Origin: Hydrogenothermaceae bacterium
Lineage (GTDB): Bacteria > Aquificota > Aquificia > Aquificales > Hydrogenothermaceae
Assembly: GCA_015490675.1 (NCBI GenBank)
Contig: WFXI01000136.1
Span: 1-5,727 of the forward strand
Direction: 5' to 3'
Length of the DNA: 5,727 nt
The notes beneath the pieces were generated by a model, which searched no databases, had not been told where the DNA came from, and saw only the letters and a list, made by a program, of their open reading frames with translations. The translations under genes were made by a program, and so were the position numbers. This document shows, piece by piece, positions 1-5,122 of the stretch (the first letter of the stretch is position 1; the number at the start of each line of letters is the position of its first letter).

Positions 1-1458
1 ATGATTGCTCTTTTAACATCTTACTCCTATGCAAAACTATCTGTTCGTTATCCATCTGAAGGAGGAACAGTAGAGTACCTTGTGAGAGCTTTTGGAAATA
101 ACCTTTTTACTGCTTATCTTAATACTCTTTTACTTGCAAGTTATGTAATAATGCTTTCCCTTTATTCTTATGCATTTGGCAGTTATGCTTCTGCTTTATT
201 TTTTGGTTATGAGATAGAGCTTGCTAAAAAGCTTTTTATTGTTTTTGTAATTGTATTTTTCACAGTTATTAATGCCCTTGGAGCATACATAAGCGGAAAA
301 GCTGAAGATATTATGGTTTTTATGAAGGTTGGGATACTTCTGTTTTTCTCTACTCTTGGATTTTTTACAGGAGATTTTTCCAAACTTTCTCCTGAGCATT
401 GGGAAAGCATTCTAAAAATAATGACCGGTGGGCTTATAATATTCCTTGCCTATGAAGGTTTTGAACTTATCGCAAACACTGCTCGGGATATAAATGACCC
501 TGAAAAAACACTTCCAAGAGCTTTTTATGCTGCTGTTAGTACGGTTATTTTCATCTATGTTTTTGTTTCTACCGTTGCAGTTGCGAATCTGACATATGAA
601 GACGTTCAGAAATACCAAGACTACGCCCTTGCTGTAGCTGCAAAGCCATTTTTAGGTCAGGCTGGGTTTGTCCTTATTGGGATAGCTGCTCTTTTATCAA
701 CGGCTTCTGCTATAAATGCTACTCTATATGGAAGTGCAAGGGTGAGTTATCTTGTGGCTAAGTTCGGTGCTTTGCCCCGTGAAGTAACAAGACATGTTTG
801 GAAACATGCAACAGAGGGTCTGATAATTCTTGCCATTCTCACAGTGATTTTTGCTACAACATTTAACCTTGAAAATATATCTGTTGCAGGAAGTTTAGGA
901 TTTTTAATAATTTTTGCAGGGGTAAATCTTGCCAATGTAAAACTTGCATACTATACAGATTCAAACAGGTTTATATCTCTTGCTGCCTTTCTCCTGTGTT
1001 TTATATCCATAATTGTTCTGATTGGATACAACTTAAAAACAAATCCAGATGCTCTTGGTTCATCATTTGTTGTCCTTGTACTTACTCTTTTATTTGAAAT
1101 AACATACAGATTTTTCACAAAAGTAAGATTACAGGAATATATAGACTGGAGATTAGAAGAAGGAGAAAGAGTTATTCAAGAATATGAAAAACTAATTCCG
1201 AAGCTAACTAAAAAAATAAAAGAGGAATATGACAATGCAGAAGTGTATTTAATGGGTAAACTTGCAGAAAAGGGAAAAGAAAAGGCAGGGCACATAAATT
1301 TTATTGTTTTAACAAATCAGGATATAAAGGATAAGGATAGGGAAGAAGAAAATCTAAAGAAAAATCTAAATTTAGAAGAACATTATCCTGTTCATATAGA
1401 TTTTCTAAAAAAAGAAGAGAAGGAAAAACTGAATAAAAGTTTAAAGAAGATTTTATAA
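1..1458 (+). CDS. APC-superfamily amino-acid permease with C-terminal cytoplasmic domain (5' end outside window)
   Basis: Inner-membrane transporter of the amino acid/polyamine/organocation (APC) superfamily; the substrate cannot be told. Visible family signatures: the end of TM2 with PSEGGTVEY (residues 18-26), the TM6 region with YEGFELIANTARDINDPEKT (151-170), which matches the family pattern GFE...DI-NPEKTLPR, and a TM8 segment with S-A-INATLYGSARVSYL (about 236-251) ending in GALP. About eleven hydrophobic segments run from residue 1 to about 373. TM1, which carries the family's glycine-rich substrate-binding GSGIF-like motif, is absent. The ATG at base 1 is therefore almost certainly an internal Met, and some 30-50 residues lie upstream. 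Residues about 375-485 are charged, soluble and not part of the usual transporter. They contain VYLMGKLAEKGKEKAGHINF (415-434), reminiscent of a degenerate minimal nucleotidyltransferase fold. The stop is 17 bp from the convergent phosphodiesterase gene. Family assignment is strong; the nature of the tail is inference. Confidence 0.87.
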   Translation: MIALLTSYSYAKLSVRYPSEGGTVEYLVRAFGNNLFTAYLNTLLLASYVIMLSLYSYAFGSYASALFFGYEIELAKKLFIVFVIVFFTVINALGAYISGKAEDIMVFMKVGILLFFSTLGFFTGDFSKLSPEHWESILKIMTGGLIIFLAYEGFELIANTARDINDPEKTLPRAFYAAVSTVIFIYVFVSTVAVANLTYEDVQKYQDYALAVAAKPFLGQAGFVLIGIAALLSTASAINATLYGSARVSYLVAKFGALPREVTRHVWKHATEGLIILAILTVIFATTFNLENISVAGSLGFLIIFAGVNLANVKLAYYTDSNRFISLAAFLLCFISIIVLIGYNLKTNPDALGSSFVVLVLTLLFEITYRFFTKVRLQEYIDWRLEEGERVIQEYEKLIPKLTKKIKEEYDNAEVYLMGKLAEKGKEKAGHINFIVLTNQDIKDKDREEENLKKNLNLEEHYPVHIDFLKKEEKEKLNKSLKKIL

Positions 1459-1475
1459 AATGAAAAAGCAAAAAG

Positions 1476-3572
1476 CTACTTCTTATCTTTCACTTGATTT
1501 TTTGGCAGAATTAATTCTTTGTAATGGGCTGGAACATGTAAATAAAAGCCTTGTAATAAAATATTTTTTGTCTTTAAATTTAAACTTTTTGCTATTTCTT
1601 TTATTTTTTCGAATACTTCTTCATTCTCTACAAACTCATAAACTGTTTTCATTCCGAGGCTATCTGAAAATAATGTTATGGATTCTAATATTGATGTATA
1701 AATTTTAGATTCTTTAGATTTTTTTACTATAGAACCATCGATCTTTATAACTTTGGCATTTTTCTTTTCTCCAAGTTCTCCTATAAGTTCATAGTTTGTA
1801 TAGCCAGTTCCAAAATCATCAAAGACAATAGTGAATCTATCGCTTTTCAAAAACTCGAAAATTTCTTTATTTGAAATAATTGTGTATTCTGTGAGTTCTA
1901 AAAATAAGTTTATTTTTTCTTTATCACATTCTCCTATAAGCTGTTTTAATTCATCTACCACAGGATCATATGATAAGGAAGATGGATAAATATTCACAAA
2001 AATATTCTTAGTAATTTGTTTTATTTCTTTTAAATTTTCCTTTACCTTTTTTATGATTATCCTGTCAAATTCTTCCATTAAATTGTTCTTTTCAAAAACT
2101 TTTATAAACCTACCAGCCGGTATATATTCGTTTGTGTTAGTATCTTTTATCCTTCCTAAAATTTCTACTCCAAATAACTTTCTATCCATCGTGAAAATTT
2201 TGTGAGCAAATAATTCCACATTTTCTTTTTTCAGTTGCTTGATTGATACTTCTTTTATGGACAGGTTGTTCTTAATTGACTTTACTATATCATTGATATG
2301 TTGACTGTAATCAATAACTTTTATTACATTATTGCTGGTTTCCTTTTCAAGCTTATTCTTGATTTCTCTATAAAGTTCCAGAATTTCCTCCTCATTCGCA
2401 AAATATCGCTCTATAGCAGATAGGTCGAACTTAGCAATTTTTAATATTGGTCTATCAGATATAGATACATATTTAAATGAAAGTTCCTCTGCAAGTTTCG
2501 TTAAATCGGTTATTAAGTTTTCTAATTTTAGGGAAAAATCTTCTGATTTTTGATTGATAAATATATCTATAGTATCTTTGCTTTGTATTTCATCGAAAAA
2601 TATAAAGGAGAAATCTAGAAAATAATTTTCCAAGATATTAAAAATTTTTCTTCTGAGATCTTGAGATATTTTAATGTGTTCTTCATGCTTAAGAATAAGT
2701 AAATAGGTTTTTGAATCCTTTTTAGCGGTTAATGTGTAATTTGATACTATATCTTTTTTATTGTCTCTCCATCTTAATGCTAAATTTGAGTATAAGTACA
2801 AAAGTTTATAGACATTATCAATTATATTTAGTGCCATATAAACAGCATCACAGTACTGATGTTTTTCTATGTACGAAAATAGACTTTTAGTATATTCATG
2901 TACGGCTTTATGTACAGCCTTTAGTTTTAATGCATTTATTTCTCTACCATGAGACATTATTTGAAAACCAATTCCTTCTAAAAATTTTGCAATTCCACAA
3001 TTTGTATGTACAAATAAAAGAGCTTCCATTTTTAAATTTTCTGAAGAATCGATAAATTCTATTAGTTTTTTTAAGTGGGAAATTACTTTACTATAGAAGT
3101 AATCATCGTATTTACTATTTACCTTTAACTTTCTTTCATTCTCTAAAAAAGATATGGCTTCATTTATATAACCCTTTATATATATCTTAGCTGTAGTTTC
3201 TTCTAATATGCTTTTAATTAACTTAATATGTTTTCTTTCAAGAATTTTTTTATCAGAAAGCATCCTTGTATAAACATTTATAGAGTCAAACATAGCCTTT
3301 GGGAATACACCAAGTTCATAATGCCTTTTAGCAGTTTTTAAAAACTCCTTATAAACTTCTTCAGTATTATTTTGTTTTATAGAATTTATAATTTTTGAAA
3401 TAGTAAGACTTTGTTTTTCTATTAAAGATTTAACCTGAGTAAACGATGTTAAAAAACTGGATGCATGTTCATCTTTGTAAAAATTGGAATAAAATTCTAT
3501 AAATAATTTTTGTAATTGTTCCATAAGTGTTTTGTCTTCTTTTGATTCTTCTATTAAATTGTTAATTGCCAC
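1476..3572 (-). CDS. Multi-domain c-di-GMP phosphodiesterase: globin sensor, CZB-like zinc domain, degenerate GGDEF-like region, EAL
   Basis: Predicted to hydrolyse cyclic di-GMP to pGpG in the cytoplasm. No membrane segment is evident. Residues are numbered from the upstream ATG at 3587. Residues about 20-130 align by eye with the globin sensor of E. coli DosC: IEFY (30-33, Tyr33 = distal position), D-HA-FL, and RHYELGV (88-94, His89 = proximal haem ligand). Residues about 165-265 resemble a CZB zinc domain, with His171, Cys197 in CGIAKFL, and H-x3-H at 226/230. Residues about 290-430 look like a GGDEF fold without the GGDEF motif. The EAL domain (about 455-698) keeps the catalytic set: EIL 475-477, Asn532, ELTE 564-567, DDFG 590-593, KID 615-617, YEFVE 650-654, QGF 679-681. 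I prefer the GTG start (3570-3572, 698 aa) because GGGGGAG lies 6 nt upstream. The ATG at 3587 (703 aa) has no Shine-Dalgarno. A FliA-type promoter precedes it. EAL is very sure, globin likely, CZB fairly likely, GGDEF remnant tentative. Confidence 0.88.
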   Translation of the reverse strand: MAINNLIEESKEDKTLMEQLQKLFIEFYSNFYKDEHASSFLTSFTQVKSLIEKQSLTISKIINSIKQNNTEEVYKEFLKTAKRHYELGVFPKAMFDSINVYTRMLSDKKILERKHIKLIKSILEETTAKIYIKGYINEAISFLENERKLKVNSKYDDYFYSKVISHLKKLIEFIDSSENLKMEALLFVHTNCGIAKFLEGIGFQIMSHGREINALKLKAVHKAVHEYTKSLFSYIEKHQYCDAVYMALNIIDNVYKLLYLYSNLALRWRDNKKDIVSNYTLTAKKDSKTYLLILKHEEHIKISQDLRRKIFNILENYFLDFSFIFFDEIQSKDTIDIFINQKSEDFSLKLENLITDLTKLAEELSFKYVSISDRPILKIAKFDLSAIERYFANEEEILELYREIKNKLEKETSNNVIKVIDYSQHINDIVKSIKNNLSIKEVSIKQLKKENVELFAHKIFTMDRKLFGVEILGRIKDTNTNEYIPAGRFIKVFEKNNLMEEFDRIIIKKVKENLKEIKQITKNIFVNIYPSSLSYDPVVDELKQLIGECDKEKINLFLELTEYTIISNKEIFEFLKSDRFTIVFDDFGTGYTNYELIGELGEKKNAKVIKIDGSIVKKSKESKIYTSILESITLFSDSLGMKTVYEFVENEEVFEKIKEIAKSLNLKTKNILLQGFYLHVPAHYKELILPKNQVKDKK

Positions 3573-3578
3573 AGTACA

Positions 3579-3585
3579 CTCCCCC
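3579..3585 (-). promoter_or_regulatory. Shine-Dalgarno of the phosphodiesterase gene
   Basis: GGGGGAG on the minus strand, 6 nt before a GTG (3570-3572). The alternative ATG at 3585-3587 overlaps this site and is preceded only by pyrimidine-rich sequence (CATCTTT). The site therefore favours the GTG start. It leaves a leader of about 29 nt from the predicted FliA-type transcription start. Confidence 0.65.
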
Positions 3586-3607
3586 ATAAAGATGAGTTAC
3601 AAAATAA

Positions 3608-3634
3608 TTATCGGAATTACCTGAGTATCTTTTC
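3608..3634 (-). promoter_or_regulatory. Candidate sigma-28 (FliA) promoter for the phosphodiesterase gene
   Basis: On the minus strand, GAAAAGAT (3634-3627), 11 nt, then TCCGATAA (3615-3608). The known sigma-28 consensus is TAAAGTTT-N11-GCCGATAA. The -10 box matches 7 of 8, the spacer is exact, and the -35 keeps the AAA core. Transcription would start near 3601, about 29 nt before the GTG start. Flagellar class III control of an EAL gene has a known precedent in E. coli pdeH (yhjH). This is a match by eye; a chance match is possible in A/T-rich DNA, but the CCGATAA core is G/C-containing and correctly placed. Confidence 0.6.
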
Positions 3635-3654
3635 AGCCCTTAGGCAATTTTTTT
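3615..3654 (+). terminator. Terminator-like hairpin plus T-run on the + strand of the divergent region
   Basis: AATT-A-CCTGAG (3615-3625) can pair in RNA with CTTAGG-C-AATT (3639-3649). The stem has 10 pairs, one of them G-U, with a single A/C mismatch and a 13-nt loop. It is followed by seven T (3648-3654), the form of an intrinsic terminator for + strand transcripts. No + strand gene ends here. It would act on a leader of the amidotransferase gene or stop antisense transcripts coming out of the phosphodiesterase gene. The 5' arm overlaps the opposite-strand FliA-type promoter, so part of the symmetry may be coincidence. TTACCTG (3617-3623) can instead pair with CAGGTAA (3664-3670). Confidence 0.3.
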
Positions 3655-3679
3655 ACTCTACTACAGGTAAAAATATAGA
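3652..3679 (+). promoter_or_regulatory. Weak candidate sigma-70 promoter for the amidotransferase gene
   Basis: TTTACT (3652-3657), 16 nt, TATAGA (3674-3679). Each box matches the TTGACA/TATAAT consensus at about 4 of 6 positions. It would give a leader of about 50 nt, starting after the hairpin and T-run. The region is A/T-rich, so such matches are expected by chance. Confidence 0.22.
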
Positions 3680-3704
3680 AATTAAAGATGTTAAAATTAA
3701 GGAA

Positions 3705-3723
3705 AGTACAGCAATCATGTACT
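3705..3723. repeat. Perfect inverted repeat abutting the amidotransferase ribosome binding site
   Basis: AGTACA (3705-3710), 7-nt spacer, TGTACT (3718-3723), ending at the base before GGAGG (3724-3728). It could be a repressor operator (dyad with 13-bp centre-to-centre half-sites) or an RNA hairpin next to the Shine-Dalgarno. The role is inference; the symmetry is directly visible. Confidence 0.4.
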
Positions 3724-3728
3724 GGAGG
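3724..3728 (+). promoter_or_regulatory. Shine-Dalgarno of the amidotransferase gene
   Basis: GGAGG, 6 nt before the ATG at 3735-3737. It selects that ATG over the in-frame ATG at 3717, which lies upstream of the site inside the inverted repeat. Confidence 0.85.
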
Positions 3729-3734
3729 AAAACA

Positions 3735-4433
3735 ATGAGAATACATTATTTTCAGCACGTTCCTTACGAGACACCTGCAAACATATTCAGATGGGCTAAA
3801 GACAGAAATGTACAGATTAAAGGAACACATCTTTACAGAGGTGAGCCTTTTCCTGATTTTTCCTCTTTTGACCTCCTTCTTATAATGGGTGGACCTATGG
3901 GCGTTTATGATGAAGACAAATATCCGTTTTTAAGAAAAGAGAAGATATTTATAGAGAACTCTATAACATTAGGTAAAAAAGTCCTGGGAATCTGCCTTGG
4001 AGCACAGCTTATAGCCGAAGTTATGGGAAGTAAGATTTACAGGTGTGAGAATAAAGAGATTGGATGGTTTCCTGTTTACAAAACTGAAGAAGCTGAAAAA
4101 TCTAAATATTTTTATGATTTTCCAAATGAAGTGGAAGTCTTCCACTGGCACGGGGATACCTTTGACCTTCCAAATGGAACAAAACACATTTTTTACAGTG
4201 AAGGATGCAAAAATCAGGCATTTGAAAGTGAAGATGGTAAAATCGTAGGACTTCAGTTTCACTTTGAGGTTGATATGGAAAGTGTAAAAAAGTGGATAGA
4301 AGAAGGTGAAAATGAGATTAAAGAAGGAGGAAAGTTCATACAAACTCCAGAAGGGATGGTATCAGATTATAAGAAGTTTTTAGAGCTTGAAAATTATTTG
4401 TATAAATTTATGGATAGATTTATAGAAAAATAA
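3735..4433 (+). CDS. Stand-alone class I glutamine amidotransferase, GMP-synthase-like group
   Basis: Cytoplasmic protein of 232 aa with the class I (triad) glutamine amidotransferase fold, which releases ammonia from glutamine for a partner reaction. Motifs: oxyanion-region IMGGPMGVYD (50-59), nucleophile elbow GICLGAQL with Cys87, HWHGDTFDLP (137-146), QAF (161-163), and LQFHFE with His176 and Glu178. The full Cys-His-Glu triad is present. The HWHGDTFDLP block is typical of the COG0518-type stand-alone group. There is no ATP-pyrophosphatase domain, so this is not the complete GMP synthase GuaA, and the ammonia acceptor is unknown. These proteins are often annotated only as 'type 1 glutamine amidotransferase'. 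The start at 3735 rests on GGAGG 6 nt upstream. It is divergent from the phosphodiesterase gene and apparently monocistronic: the next gene is 100 bp away. Family certain; substrate unknown. Confidence 0.9.
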   Translation: MRIHYFQHVPYETPANIFRWAKDRNVQIKGTHLYRGEPFPDFSSFDLLLIMGGPMGVYDEDKYPFLRKEKIFIENSITLGKKVLGICLGAQLIAEVMGSKIYRCENKEIGWFPVYKTEEAEKSKYFYDFPNEVEVFHWHGDTFDLPNGTKHIFYSEGCKNQAFESEDGKIVGLQFHFEVDMESVKKWIEEGENEIKEGGKFIQTPEGMVSDYKKFLELENYLYKFMDRFIEK

Positions 4434-4465
4434 ATAGATATCCAATAAGGAAAATTAAAAATTTT

Positions 4466-4493
4466 AAAACAGATAAACAAAAACAGATAAACA
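4466..4493 (+). repeat. Perfect 14-bp tandem duplication upstream of the restriction-modification-like genes
   Basis: AAAACAGATAAACA occurs twice head to tail (4466-4479 and 4480-4493) in the 100-bp spacer between the amidotransferase stop and the next gene. Just before it is the A/T-only inverted repeat AAAATT-AAA-AATTTT (4451-4465), too weak to call a terminator. The tandem copies could be a paired operator or simple slippage. Nothing else in 4434-4533 is identifiable. Confidence 0.6.
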
Positions 4494-4533
4494 GTACAAA
4501 AATGGGTATTTTAAAGCAAAAAATACTTCTTTA

Positions 4534-5121
4534 TTGGAAGAATATATAAGACAGATGGTAAAACAACACAAATGTGAGAATCAGGACTTAAGAAAATGTA
4601 TGGAATTAACAAGCTTTAAACTTATACACGCATTTAAAATAAATGACCGATACATAATAGGTATATACGAAGGTAAATTATCCAAATACGATATACTAAT
4701 CAAATATAGACAGAAAACCTCTAAAGGTTGGTCAAGAATAAGAACACCGAAACATATACATTGGGCAGTAGATATATTGATGAAAATGCAAATAGAACCA
4801 CAAAAAACAAAGGAATTTTTAAATTTCTTACTTGACCTATGGAATGAAATAGAACCTATAAAATCAGAAGAAGAGAGGAAGAAAAGAACAGATATTAATC
4901 ATTTGCTAAAAAAATATAAAGAAGAACTCGATAGGTATAAGGAGCTATCAAGCAAAGGAGAGTACTCTATAAAATTTCTTATACTACTTGCAGAGCTTTT
5001 AATGATACAAGAAAAAACAAACATGCCGAATGCATACATGTTTAAAAAATTACTTGAAGCTCTTGAAAAAGGCGAAGATATATTTAACATAGTAAGTATA
5101 GCAACCCATACAGGAAGGTAG
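4534..5121 (+). CDS. Hypothetical protein, likely accessory gene of a type II restriction-modification locus
   Basis: I do not recognise this 195-aa protein. It is soluble, basic and mainly helical, with no signal peptide or membrane segment. The most distinctive stretch is GWSRIRTPKHIHWAVDILMK (residues about 69-88), rich in Arg, His and Trp and plausible as a conserved functional core. Before it lies YDILIKYRQK, and after it a Lys/Glu-rich segment (about 112-138) that may form a coiled coil. Its stop (TAG 5119-5121) is one base from the ATG of the adenine methyltransferase, so the two are surely co-transcribed and probably translationally coupled. It could be an accessory or control protein, or a divergent endonuclease; I see no convincing PD-(D/E)xK or HNH motif. 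The start is uncertain. TTG 4534 has no Shine-Dalgarno, the first in-frame ATG is 4555, and the frame is open upstream to 4477 without an ATG. Confidence 0.7.
   Translation: MEEYIRQMVKQHKCENQDLRKCMELTSFKLIHAFKINDRYIIGIYEGKLSKYDILIKYRQKTSKGWSRIRTPKHIHWAVDILMKMQIEPQKTKEFLNFLLDLWNEIEPIKSEEERKKRTDINHLLKKYKEELDRYKELSSKGEYSIKFLILLAELLMIQEKTNMPNAYMFKKLLEALEKGEDIFNIVSIATHTGR
5112..5118 (+). promoter_or_regulatory. Shine-Dalgarno of the methyltransferase gene, inside the end of the upstream gene
   Basis: AGGAAGG lies 4 nt before the ATG at 5123 (7 nt counted from AGGA), within the last codons of the preceding gene. With a stop-to-start gap of one base (TAG T ATG), this indicates coupled translation. 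Confidence 0.6.
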
Positions 5122-5122
5122 T

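Noticed and set aside
1444..1484. Bidirectional terminator between the convergent permease and phosphodiesterase genes
   Set aside because: AAGAAG/CTTCTT could pair around the palindrome TTTTATAAAA, but the stem is short, A/T-rich and has a 29-nt loop.
1460..1708. 82-codon + strand reading frame starting two bases after the permease stop
   Set aside because: It lies opposite the well-supported EAL coding sequence, has no Shine-Dalgarno, and reads as a hydrophobic, low-complexity antisense translation.
3587..3735. Riboswitch (c-di-GMP GEMM or TPP class) in the divergent leader
   Set aside because: I looked for the conserved cores on both strands and found none; the CTCAGG and CCGATAA stretches are better explained by the FliA-type promoter.
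3969..4343. 124-codon - strand reading frame
   Set aside because: Antisense to the amidotransferase, whose motifs are intact; the translation is Phe/Ser-rich with no recognisable pattern.
4398..4426. Sigma-70-like promoter TTGTAT-N17-TATAGA at the end of the amidotransferase gene
   Set aside because: Spacing is right, but the -35 matches only 3 of 6 positions and the sequence is A/T-rich, so chance is likely.
3717..4433. Longer amidotransferase starting at ATG 3717
   Set aside because: GGAGG 6 nt before ATG 3735 is a far better initiation context, and the extra residues MYWRKT would be encoded by the inverted repeat and the Shine-Dalgarno itself.
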